Assembly (NCBI GenBank): GCA_028281425.1
Contig: JANQJX010000212.1
Span: 1-12,725, forward strand
Length of the DNA stretch: 12,725 bases
Direction of reading: 5' to 3'
Origin: Simkania sp.
GTDB lineage: Bacteria > Chlamydiota > Chlamydiia > Chlamydiales > Simkaniaceae
Shown here: positions 6,468-12,725 of the stretch, in pieces
How positions within the stretch are numbered: position 1 is the stretch's first letter
Layout of the letters: each line of letters begins with the position of its first letter
Position numbers and translations under genes: made by a program
Notes under the pieces: generated by a model
Told to the model about the DNA's origin: nothing
Seen by the model: only the letters and a program-made list of their open reading frames with translations
Database searches by the model: none

Positions 6468-6733
6468 AGGGGTGTCTGAAAAATATTTCATCTTAACCCT
6501 ACCAATATGCAAGCAATGCAAACCATCCCTTAAAATTCCACGAATTTTTTTTCAAACCTCTATGTGTTTCGATAATCATTCGATCATCTTTTTTAGGTCT
6601 TCCTTTCTTTCCTTAATTACGCTAAGCCTTGCCCCATCTGGGTCTTTAAGCATCATATATGCCATGTAAAAACCTCTTAAATAAGAAAAACAAGAAAAGT
6701 TGAGACACTAAAAATATTTTTCAGATACCCCCT
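6468..6733. mobile_element. 266-bp element with terminal inverted repeats (decayed or non-autonomous IS)
   Basis: The left end AGGGGTGTCTGAAAAATATT (6468-6487) and the reverse complement of the right end, AGGGGGTATCTGAAAAATAT (6714-6733), match with one added base and one substitution. Such matching ends bounding an internal relic of coding sequence are what a shrunken insertion sequence looks like. TA occurs next to each end (TAA on the left, TAG on the right), which could be target duplication but is too short to prove it. The right end abuts, within six bases, another inverted-repeat element at 6739. Confidence 0.6.
6499..6665 (-). pseudogene. Short coding relic inside the 266-bp element
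   Basis: On the minus strand an ATG at 6663-6665, with AAGAGG seven bases upstream (6673-6678), opens 29 residues 'MAYMMLKDPDGARLSVIKER' plus 'KEDLKKMIE', ending at 6576. A one-base frame change near the Lys/Arg stretch continues as 'GRPKKDDRMIIETHRGLKKN' and 'SWNFKGWFALLAYW' to a stop at 6499. Together these look like about 55 residues of one frameshifted protein, plausibly an IS-encoded one. I cannot assign a family. Confidence 0.35.
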
Positions 6734-6738
6734 AGTCC

Positions 6739-6888
6739 CTATTTCGCGTCTCCTCTTTAGAAAAATGTGCATGCTCTGTTTCGCTGATGCGTCCAATAAA
6801 TTCTCTTAGGTTGCAACCTTATCCATTTGAAAATTTCTTAAGTCTTGACACTTGTGTACGCCTTTCTACAGAAGTGGCATAAAAATAG
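6739..6888. repeat. Inverted-repeat element, copy 2 (150 bp)
   Basis: The ends are CTATTTCGCGTCTCCTCTTT (6739-6758) and, reverse-complemented from 6888, CTATTTTTATGCCACTTCTG, both followed by TAGAAA or a near equivalent. The interior shares AGAAAAATGTGCATG (6760 onward) and AAATTTCTTAAG (6831 onward) in the same order and orientation with the copy at 11466-11624. It has no coding capacity of its own. From 6889 to 7009 I see no other gene; AAAGAGCTCTTT near 6920 is a perfect 12-bp palindrome, and a weak promoter-like TTGATA near 6941 precedes TATAGT near 6957. Confidence 0.6.
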
Positions 6889-7009
6889 GAGCTAAGGCAA
6901 AAAGATGGAACTTCGGTTGAAAAGAGCTCTTTCTGTTGATAAAAAGAATAAAAGGATATAGTCAATAAAGGATTTCTTAAAACATTTTGACTAGAATTTA
7001 AGGGTTTTT

Positions 7010-8404
7010 ATGCTTGCAGCATTTAAAGAGTGGTTTAAAAATAATCGTGAAGAGGCGATAGATGACTTTTTTGCCTTATTGAGATTTCAAAGTATTAGTA
7101 CCAATTCTGCTTATCAAAAAGAGATGGGAGCATGTGCTCAATATTTGAGACGCTTTTTAGGGGAAATGGGGTTTCAAACAGAGCTTTGGCAAACATCTGG
7201 TTCTCCCACTCTTTTTGCAAAGAATTTAAAAAGTCCAAAAGAAGCGCCAACGCTTCTTATCTACCTTCATTATGATGTGCAGCCTGTGACTCCCATAGAT
7301 GAGTGGCACTCAGATCCTTTTGAACCTATCATTAAAGATGGTAAGGTTGTTGCAAGAGGTGCTGTGGATAATAAGGGACAATGCTTTTATACACTTTTAG
7401 CATTAAAAGCTCTTTATCAAGTTTTGGGAACATTTCCTCTTCATATTAAGATTTGTATTGAAGGAGAAGAAGAAATCGGCAGTCCTGGGTTGGAGGGAAT
7501 TTTAAATGAAAAAAAAAATGAGCTTCAAGCTGATTATTGTTTAGTTGTGGATGTAGAAATGCTCGGATTCAATCGTCCGGCAATTACCCTTGGAATCCGA
7601 GGCATTATCACCTTAAACATCGAATGTCGAAATGGGAATATTGATTTACATTCGGGGGTTTTTGGAGGAGTGGTGATGAATCCCTTGCGCGTTTTAACGC
7701 AGGCTCTTGGAGCTTGTTGGGATGATGAAGGTAGGGTGAGAATTCCCGATTTTTATCAAGACGTTTTAACTCTATCAAAAGAAGAGCTCGATCGATTTGA
7801 TTTTATTTCTGATCCGAGGAAAGAGGCCTGTTTGCTAGGTGTCAAGGCATTTTCAGGAGAAGCTGGTTTTTCTCTTTTAGAATCCAATTGGATCCGTCCT
7901 TGTCTAGAAATCAATGGACTTTTTGGAGGGTATTTAGAAGAAGGGATGAAGACAATTATTCCTGCAAAGGCAGAAGCTAAACTCTCTTGTCGATTGGTTG
8001 CTTCTCAAGACCCTGAGAAGGTTGTATCTTGTATACTCTCTTTTTTGAAAAAAAAGATTCCAAAAGGTATGGAAATAAGCGTGGAGATTGGTCATGGTTC
8101 AAAGGGGCTTATGACATCTCCTTGTTGTCGCTTGGCAAAGGCGTGTAAACAGGCTTTTGAAGATGTTTTTAAAACATCTTGTGCTTCTATTTTAAGTGGG
8201 GCTACAATTCCTATTGCTTCTTCACTAAAGAAGGTAAGTGGTGCTGAATTGGTTTTCGTTGGGTTGGCTCTTCCTGAAGATAAAGTGCATGCACCTAATG
8301 AAAGTTTTGGGTTGGATCGATTGGAAATGGGTTTTTTGAGTATTGTAAGGATGATAGACATTCTTTCAAAAGGAGATTTTTCATATGATCATGAATCAAA
8401 TTAA
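7010..8404 (+). CDS. M20 family metallopeptidase (dipeptidase/deacylase-like)
   Basis: A 464-residue cytoplasmic di-zinc hydrolase of the ArgE/DapE/CPG2/carnosinase superfamily. Metal and catalytic residues in order: H87 in 'LHYDVQP' with D89; bridging D120 in 'ARGAVDNKGQ'; E153/E154 in 'EGEEEIGS' (base and ligand); D181 in 'VVDVEML'; and H427 in 'VHAPNESF'. The dimerisation ('lid') domain falls between about 195 and 320, with 'DLHSGVFGG' (212-220). The length and these motifs are closest to the M20 dipeptidase/carnosinase-like group rather than DapE or ArgE, but the substrate cannot be read from sequence. ATG 7010 follows a TAAGG-type site. The 3' end overlaps the next gene by 20 bases, so the two are probably co-translated. 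Confidence 0.9.
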   Translation: MLAAFKEWFKNNREEAIDDFFALLRFQSISTNSAYQKEMGACAQYLRRFLGEMGFQTELWQTSGSPTLFAKNLKSPKEAPTLLIYLHYDVQPVTPIDEWHSDPFEPIIKDGKVVARGAVDNKGQCFYTLLALKALYQVLGTFPLHIKICIEGEEEIGSPGLEGILNEKKNELQADYCLVVDVEMLGFNRPAITLGIRGIITLNIECRNGNIDLHSGVFGGVVMNPLRVLTQALGACWDDEGRVRIPDFYQDVLTLSKEELDRFDFISDPRKEACLLGVKAFSGEAGFSLLESNWIRPCLEINGLFGGYLEEGMKTIIPAKAEAKLSCRLVASQDPEKVVSCILSFLKKKIPKGMEISVEIGHGSKGLMTSPCCRLAKACKQAFEDVFKTSCASILSGATIPIASSLKKVSGAELVFVGLALPEDKVHAPNESFGLDRLEMGFLSIVRMIDILSKGDFSYDHESN

Positions 8405-9539
8405 AAAATGGAGTGACCTTTCTACCTCTCCTTTTAAGCCTCTTTTTTGGATTTTAATGGGCCCTATGCTCCTTCTTTTGACTCTTATGGTCATGCCTTC
8501 TGCTGACTTTTTGTTCTTTTTTTTGAGTTTTTTTGCTCTTTTATTGATTTGGAAATTCCGTTTTAATGGGCTTTTACTTTCTCTTTTAGGTGTAATAGCA
8601 TGTGAAAGCTTTTGTTTTTTGTTTGAAGAAGGGCTCAATTTTTGGAAAATAAGCTGGCTTGTTTGTTTGTCTCTAACTTTTGTGATCTCTTTTCTTTGTT
8701 TTGAAGAAATTAAGAGTTATTATTTAAAGCTTAAAAAAGAGAGTGAAAAGCAGATTTCTCATCTTAAAGGTGCTTTTCATGAACTCAAAGAAAAAGGCTC
8801 CTCTGAAAAACGGCAAATTGAAATCAAAGGGGAAAAATTAGAAGAAAGACTGTCCGAGGCAAATCGAGAAATCAAAGCTCTTTTGCAGCTTGTTGATGCA
8901 AGTCGTATTGAAGCTCAAAAAACCTATGATCAAAATCAGATGTTATCGGCTGAGTCGCTTAAGCAATATAGAGAAATTGAAACATTAAAAAAAGAAGAAG
9001 AAGCAAGGGAAAAAAAACTGGTTGATTTAGAGGAAAAATGTAGGGACTTTTCAAGGCATCTAAAAGATTTTTTAAAACGACTGAATTTTTTTCGAACCGA
9101 ATATCAACAACTTCAAATTCTCTTTGAGATATCTCAAAGAGAATTTAAAAAATTCCGTGAGTTGATTTTAACGCAAAGAGAAAAACTCAAAAAAAAAGAG
9201 GGTTTAGGTTCTTCTCACGTCCCATCGAAGTTTATCTTAAAAGCAAAAAATGAAATCCCTTTTGATCTTATATTAAAAATTCTTGAAAAAGATAAGGGGG
9301 TCCTTAAAAAAAGGTATGAAGAGATTCAATTAGACTACAAAAGATTAAGTCAGCATCTTAAAAAAGCTAACCCAGATGAAAGCAACCATCTGGGGAGTTT
9401 AAAAAATCAGCTTCTTGAAAAAGAAAAAAAGCTTCACCAAGCAAGAGGAGAGCTTATTCATTTGGAGAGAGAAATTTTTTTAATGAAAAAAAAGATGCAA
9501 ACAGAAGAGACTCATTTGCCCAGGGCTTTTTCCTCCTAG
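8385..9539 (+). CDS. Uncharacterised membrane protein with long C-terminal coiled coil
   Basis: A 384-residue protein I cannot assign to a family. Four closely spaced hydrophobic segments (about 18-37, 40-57, 61-80, 88-106) form a compact N-terminal membrane domain with short loops and no cleavable signal. From 107 to about 270 the chain is Glu/Lys/Leu-rich coiled coil; after a Ser/Pro-containing linker (about 272-296), two more coiled-coil stretches run 300-330 and 336-375. The start ATG 8385 has AGGAG nine bases upstream, inside the end of the peptidase gene; a second ATG at 8391 is less well placed. Hydrophobic hairpins followed by a coiled coil resemble chlamydial inclusion membrane proteins such as IncA, but here there are four segments, so an envelope tether is as likely. 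It contains a perfect 32-bp palindrome. Confidence 0.8.
   Translation: MIMNQIKKWSDLSTSPFKPLFWILMGPMLLLLTLMVMPSADFLFFFLSFFALLLIWKFRFNGLLLSLLGVIACESFCFLFEEGLNFWKISWLVCLSLTFVISFLCFEEIKSYYLKLKKESEKQISHLKGAFHELKEKGSSEKRQIEIKGEKLEERLSEANREIKALLQLVDASRIEAQKTYDQNQMLSAESLKQYREIETLKKEEEAREKKLVDLEEKCRDFSRHLKDFLKRLNFFRTEYQQLQILFEISQREFKKFRELILTQREKLKKKEGLGSSHVPSKFILKAKNEIPFDLILKILEKDKGVLKKRYEEIQLDYKRLSQHLKKANPDESNHLGSLKNQLLEKEKKLHQARGELIHLEREIFLMKKKMQTEETHLPRAFSS
9115..9146. repeat. Perfect 32-bp palindrome within a coding sequence
   Basis: The half-site AAATTCTCTTTGAGAT (9115-9130) is followed immediately by its exact reverse complement ATCTCAAAGAGAATTT (9131-9146), with no spacer and no mismatch. It encodes residues 244-254 (QILFEISQREF) of the coiled-coil protein in frame, and the translation confirms the bases. 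Confidence 0.9.
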
Positions 9540-9643
9540 CCTGTTTTACTCACACATCCAATCCACTCTTTTAGGGGCCTCCCTTGAATTGGACAAGTCA
9601 TCGTCTAAAGGATTTTTTCTCCTTAGGCTTGACATCAGTCGCA

Positions 9644-9671
9644 TCTAAGGGTCTATGTCTAAGGGTCTATG
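9644..9671 (+). repeat. 14-bp tandem duplication
   Basis: TCTAAGGGTCTATG occurs twice back to back (9644-9657 and 9658-9671) in the gap between the convergent 8385-9539 gene and map. The rest of the 9540-9777 gap shows no intact gene on either strand. Confidence 0.8.
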
Positions 9672-9777
9672 AATGTGTCCCTTTCATAAGTTTCGAAAAA
9701 ATCTTCTTCATAGTCCTTTTGATGTGATTCCAAAAGAAGAAAAAAGCTCGTTAGAAGGGGGATTTTTTAGTTCCATT

Positions 9778-10656
9778 TTATTTGGGAAGAAGCGTTAAGA
9801 TATCACACCCTTTATCGGTGATTAAAACGGTATGCTCCCATTGTGCACTTGGTTTTCCATCTGCTGTACGTACTGTCCATTGGTCTTGGGGATCCACGAT
9901 TCCTTCTTTAACTCCTGCATTGATCATGGGTTCAATGGTAAAGATCATTCCTTGAGCTAAGGGGATAGAAACCGTATTATAGTGATGGGGAATTTGAGGG
10001 GCTTCATGAAACTCAAGACCAACCCCATGGCCCACAAATTGATTGACGACAGAGCAACCATGCTTGCTTGCATAATCTTCAATCACTTGTCCTATTTCTT
10101 TGACAAGAAGTTTTGGCTTGAGAATTTTAATGGCGTGCATCAAAGAGGTATAAGAGATGTTTACAACTCTCTTTTTTTCTTCAGAAATTTCACCGATACA
10201 TACCATAGCGCTGGTATCTCCATAGAAACCATCTAAAATACAGCTAACATCGATGTTAAGAATATCCCCTTCTTCAAGAGGGCGGCTATTGGGAATTCCA
10301 TGACAGATCACTTCATTAAGAGAGGTGCAAATGGCTTTTGGGTAGGGAGGAGTTCCGTAATTGAGACAAGCTGGAATCGCATCTGCTTCTTGGTGAAGTT
10401 CCATGGCATAGCTGTTGAGTTCATCTGTTGTGACTCCTGCTTTTGCTTTTGCACAAATTTTTTTAAGGATAGATGCAGCAAGCAAGCAAGAAGCACGAAT
10501 TTTTTGAATTTGGTTAGGCGTTTTAAGATGAATTTGATATTTTTTTAAATAAAGACGTTGGAAAGCATTAAAATCTAATTGCTCTTTTAAAGGAGCATGA
10601 CATTTTTTCCATTTTTTTCCACTTCCACACCAACAAGGATCGTTTCTCGAAATCAT
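9778..10656 (-). CDS. map: Methionine aminopeptidase type I with N-terminal SEC-C motif
   Basis: Removes the initiator methionine from nascent proteins; cytoplasmic, two-metal enzyme. The SEC-C zinc motif lies at 6-21 ('DPCWCGSGKKWKKCHA', ligands C8, C10, C19, H20). It is followed by the pita-bread aminopeptidase with H119 ('NEVICHG'), metal ligands D136 ('NIDVS'), D147 ('GDTSA'), H210 ('GHGVG'), E242 ('TIEPM') and E274 ('QWEHT'). The length of 292 matches chlamydial Map, which has the same SEC-C extension. The ATG is preceded by AAGGA at seven bases. It lies 55 bases downstream of truA on the same strand, so it is probably co-transcribed. All ligands are present; no anomaly seen. Confidence 0.96.
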   Translation of the reverse strand: MISRNDPCWCGSGKKWKKCHAPLKEQLDFNAFQRLYLKKYQIHLKTPNQIQKIRASCLLAASILKKICAKAKAGVTTDELNSYAMELHQEADAIPACLNYGTPPYPKAICTSLNEVICHGIPNSRPLEEGDILNIDVSCILDGFYGDTSAMVCIGEISEEKKRVVNISYTSLMHAIKILKPKLLVKEIGQVIEDYASKHGCSVVNQFVGHGVGLEFHEAPQIPHHYNTVSIPLAQGMIFTIEPMINAGVKEGIVDPQDQWTVRTADGKPSAQWEHTVLITDKGCDILTLLPK

Positions 10657-10711
10657 GATTTAGTCCTTCATTTGCCAGAGCCATTGAATCACGCAGATTC
10701 CAAATTTACGT

Positions 10712-11449
10712 TTAGTAAAAAATTTTTTTTAAAATCAACCCATGAGCTGGAGCGGTGATTCCAACTAGAGAACGAGTTTTTTTTAAAAGCAACTCTTTTG
10801 CTTCTTCCAAAGATAACTTCCCGTTGCCAACAAAGACAAGAGTTCCAACTAAATTGCGTATCATTTTGTAAAGAAAACGGTTTCCACAGATGATAAAGTA
10901 AATGTTTTTTTTCTCATAGATCAAATCACATCTATGGAGAAGACAAAAGGTGTTTTTGGGCTTCGCATATGATTCATTACGAAAGGAATCGAAATTATGA
11001 TTTCCTAGAAAATAGGTTGCTGCTATCTTCATTTTTTCCAAATCTAAAGGAGTAAAATAGTGCCAAGAAAAAAATCGATTAAAAGGAAGTTGAACGAAAG
11101 AAGTGTCAATGCAGTAGTGATATTCTTTTTGGATTGCATCAAGTGTTGGATGAAAAGAAAAGGGAACTTTTTCGATAGAAAAAATGCGAATATCTTTGGG
11201 GAGAAGTTGGTTTAAGCTTTTAAGGAGTTGATCTAAGCACCGCTCTTTTTGCAAGTAAAAATTGACAACCTGTCCTTCTGCATGCACACCTGCATCGGTA
11301 CGGCTTGCAGCTTGTAGACGAACTTTTTGTTGTAAAATTTTTTCTAAGACTTCTTTTAAATATTTTTCAACAGTGGGACCTTCTTTTGTATATTGATAAC
11401 CCAAATAGTTTGTGCCTTCGTAAGATAAAGTAAGTTTGATATTTTTCAT
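10712..11449 (-). CDS. truA: tRNA pseudouridine(38-40) synthase TruA
   Basis: A 245-residue enzyme that isomerises uridines 38-40 of the tRNA anticodon stem-loop. Catalytic Asp is D52 in 'ASRTDAGVHAEGQVV' (48-62). Other family marks are the N-terminal 'LTLSYEGTNYLGYQ', 'EYHYCID' (109-115, the active-site Tyr region) and 'RFLYKMIRNLVGTLV' (191-205). The segment around 99-110, 'SFHPTLDAIQKEY', departs from the common 'FhAr.sA..r.Y' pattern by lacking the Arg, which may be lineage-specific. The ATG has TAGGA seven bases upstream. First gene of a likely truA-map unit; an inverted-repeat element lies directly upstream, between it and marC. Confidence 0.95.
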   Translation of the reverse strand: MKNIKLTLSYEGTNYLGYQYTKEGPTVEKYLKEVLEKILQQKVRLQAASRTDAGVHAEGQVVNFYLQKERCLDQLLKSLNQLLPKDIRIFSIEKVPFSFHPTLDAIQKEYHYCIDTSFVQLPFNRFFSWHYFTPLDLEKMKIAATYFLGNHNFDSFRNESYAKPKNTFCLLHRCDLIYEKKNIYFIICGNRFLYKMIRNLVGTLVFVGNGKLSLEEAKELLLKKTRSLVGITAPAHGLILKKIFY

Positions 11450-11465
11450 GGAAATGGTCCTACAT

Positions 11466-11624
11466 TCTATGTCGCATGCTACCTCTAGAAAAATCCACGT
11501 GCGCTATTTCCCAGATCCAGGATCTTCTCGAGGATAAGGTTACAAATTTATTCCCTCAGAAATTTCCTAAGTTTCGAAGAACACTCTCATACCTCTTTTC
11601 GAAAGAGATGGGATGCGAAATAGA
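11466..11624. repeat. Inverted-repeat element, copy 3 (159 bp)
   Basis: The left end TCTATGTCGCATGCTACCTC (11466-11485) matches the reverse complement of the right end, TCTATTTCGCATCCCATCTC, at 16 of 20 bases. The interior shares AGAAAAAT..ACGTGC..TATTTC and AAATTTCCTAAGTT with the copy at 6739-6888. It also holds a small hairpin CTCTTT-TCG-AAAGAG (11593-11607) and AGATCC-A-GGATCT (11513-11525). It occupies almost the whole gap between the end of marC and the start of truA, so it probably lies in the truA leader or promoter region and after marC. Confidence 0.65.
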
Positions 11625-11641
11625 GATTAGCAGATCTTGGC

Positions 11642-12241
11642 TTAATTTTGAATAATCGACTTTAACCCTGAAAGAAACATTTCGACGGCGATAAAAGTTA
11701 AAATAAGTCCCATAAGACGCTCGCAAGCGATAATGCCTCTAGAGCCAAGAATTTTTTTAAGAAGAGAAGATCCCATTAAGATCAAAAAAACAGGGATCCA
11801 AGCAATGATAAGGGCACTCATGAGCATGGTATAAGAATAACGGGGTGTATAAATCATAACAGCTGCTAATACTGAGGGACCTGCAACCAGGGGAATTGCA
11901 AGGGGAACGATAAAGGGTTCTTCTCGCTTGGATCCTTCTAGTGTTCCATTTGTTTTTGGAAAAACCATCCTCATGGCAATAATAAATAGAATAATTCCTC
12001 CAGAAATTAAAATTGTTTCTGAAGATATTCCAAGCAACTGAAGAAGATATTTTCCAAGGAAAGTAAAAACAATGATAACACCAAGAGCAATGAGAAGTTC
12101 TCTTGTGATGATCAGGCGTTGTCTTTTGGGTTCGATTTCTTTGAGAATAGAAACATAAATAGGAACATTGCCAACTGGATCCATCAGTAGAAAAAGGGAA
12201 AAGGCAATTGAAAAAAGGACTTTAAGATTTAAAAGTTCCAT
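11642..12241 (-). CDS. MarC family integral membrane protein
   Basis: A 199-residue polytopic inner-membrane protein with six hydrophobic segments (about 5-30, 47-70, 76-94, 113-131, 139-160, 172-193). Family signatures: 'LFLLMDPVGNVPIYVSIL' (16-33) and 'PLAIPLVAGPSVLAAVM' (113-129), the two DPxG/GPG-type reentrant motifs of MarC/UPF0056 (YhgN in E. coli). The biochemical role is not established; the old link to multiple antibiotic resistance through the marRAB locus has not held up. The ATG at 12241 has no clear Shine-Dalgarno. A MarC-type gene next to map is, to my recollection, also found in Chlamydia; here truA and a repeat element lie between them. Confidence 0.9.
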   Translation of the reverse strand: MELLNLKVLFSIAFSLFLLMDPVGNVPIYVSILKEIEPKRQRLIITRELLIALGVIIVFTFLGKYLLQLLGISSETILISGGIILFIIAMRMVFPKTNGTLEGSKREEPFIVPLAIPLVAGPSVLAAVMIYTPRYSYTMLMSALIIAWIPVFLILMGSSLLKKILGSRGIIACERLMGLILTFIAVEMFLSGLKSIIQN

Positions 12242-12395
12242 TTGTTTTTCACTAAAGAGATTGAGAGTTTGGTGTTTTATAAAACGTTAAGCGGGAATCA
12301 TTTTCTACTTATATCAAGTTCAATGATTAAATGCATAAGTTTTACTTTAACCCCAAATTGGTTTGAATATTTTCTTTGACCCATAGGAGAAGATG

Positions 12396-12725
12396 ATGGA
12401 AGAGGAAGCGATTTTTATTGGCTACTTAGCAGAGTCTGTTGCTAAAGCTACATCTATTTCTGACGATTCCCAATGTAAAATAGATCAGGTAGAAGTCATC
12501 ACATTTGTGATGATCTCTGTCCTCTATTCCCATTGTAAGACGTATGATCAAGCACATGGGGTATTTTGATGCTTTGATGAGCTCTAGCCATATTGTGAGG
12601 AGGATTCATCAACTTCCATCTAGTGTGTGGCAAGTCATGTTTGCAATCTGTAAAAACCCTTTCCAAATGAAACATAGTCAACGTTTTATCATCGATAGTT
12701 TCCCTTTGGCCGCCTGTCAAAATCA
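12396..12725 (+). pseudogene. IS982-family transposase, N-terminal part, frameshifted and cut by window edge
   Basis: From ATG 12396 (AGGAG six bases upstream) the frame reads 'MEEEAIFIGYLAESVAKATS', 'VEVITFVMISVLYSHCKTYD' and then stops at 12567-12569. The frame one base over carries the protein on from about 12550: 'HMGYFDALMSSSHIVRRIHQ', 'WQVMFAICKNPFQ', 'RFIIDSFPLAAC', running off the window. The order matches IS982 transposases (an N-terminal 'e.iT..misalyf' segment, 'RRiH', and the 'vDSFP..aCqn' motif with the first catalytic Asp). There is no slippery heptamer at the junction, so this looks like inactivating decay rather than programmed frameshifting. The 12242-12395 gap otherwise contains only a GTTTTATAAAAC palindrome near 12273. 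Confidence 0.75.

Noticed and set aside
6472..6669. 65-residue plus-strand open frame
   Set aside because: It starts within the terminal inverted repeat, lacks a ribosome binding site, and the opposite strand holds a more protein-like relic.
8092..8361. 89-residue minus-strand open frame inside the M20 peptidase
   Set aside because: Antisense to a gene with intact catalytic residues; no start signals or family features.
9605..9626. Hairpin CTAA(A)GGA / TCCTTAG as a terminator between the convergent genes
   Set aside because: The T-run is in the loop rather than after the stem, and the stem has a bulge, so it does not fit an intrinsic terminator.
9982..10548. Plus-strand open frames opposite map
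   Set aside because: Antisense shadows of map, which has all metal ligands in the minus frame.
12499..12720. 73-residue minus-strand open frame at the right edge
   Set aside because: Antisense to a recognisable IS982-type transposase relic; a by-product of that coding sequence.
1..12725. CRISPR array, phage attachment site or toxin-antitoxin pair
   Set aside because: No regularly spaced repeats, integrase, tRNA-linked direct repeat or recognisable toxin/antitoxin pair was seen on either strand.

Overview
The window looks like part of an AT-rich genome from the Chlamydiales, most likely an environmental, IS-rich lineage (Parachlamydia/Simkania/Rhabdochlamydia type) rather than Chlamydia itself. 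The main evidence is the rplI-ispE order, a methionine aminopeptidase with the N-terminal SEC-C zinc motif seen in chlamydial Map, and map lying near a marC/yhgN homologue, as I recall it does in Chlamydia. LPS heptose genes and many decayed transposases fit an environmental member better than Chlamydiaceae. This placement rests on family recognition without any database search.

Layout, left to right. Positions 1-1111 (+) carry the 3' end of rplI overlapping ispE. Positions 1112-1550 hold no intact gene: there are inverted-repeat ends and an antisense IS200-like transposase relic. Positions 1551-3880 (+) are an overlapping hldD-hldE pair for ADP-heptose synthesis, in which the second half of HldE is degenerate. 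Positions 3881-5053 are an IS graveyard: an antisense frameshifted transposase remnant, an IS982-type C-terminal remnant, and between them a small intact antisense gene for a Ser-rich coiled-coil protein with a strong Shine-Dalgarno. Positions 5054-5971 (-) are htpX, with an inverted repeat just upstream of its ribosome binding site. Positions 6234-6437 (+) are a small uncharacterised gene. Positions 6438-7009 contain two repeat elements side by side. Positions 7010-9539 (+) are an M20 metallopeptidase overlapping a gene for a four-helix membrane plus coiled-coil protein, which contains a perfect 32-bp palindrome. Positions 9778-11449 (-) are truA and map. Positions 11642-12241 (-) are marC. 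The right edge (12396-12725, +) is the start of a frameshifted IS982-type transposase.

How the genes work together. The functional core is housekeeping: translation (L9, TruA, Map), isoprenoid precursor synthesis (IspE), envelope sugar supply (HldD/HldE) and membrane protein quality control (HtpX). The less ordinary content is (i) a family of short inverted-repeat elements in three gene gaps, (ii) two uncharacterised coiled-coil proteins that could be host-interacting or envelope proteins, (iii) a HldE that appears to have lost its nucleotidyltransferase chemistry, and (iv) the large perfect palindrome inside a coding sequence. I found no CRISPR array, tRNA, rRNA or intact mobile element.
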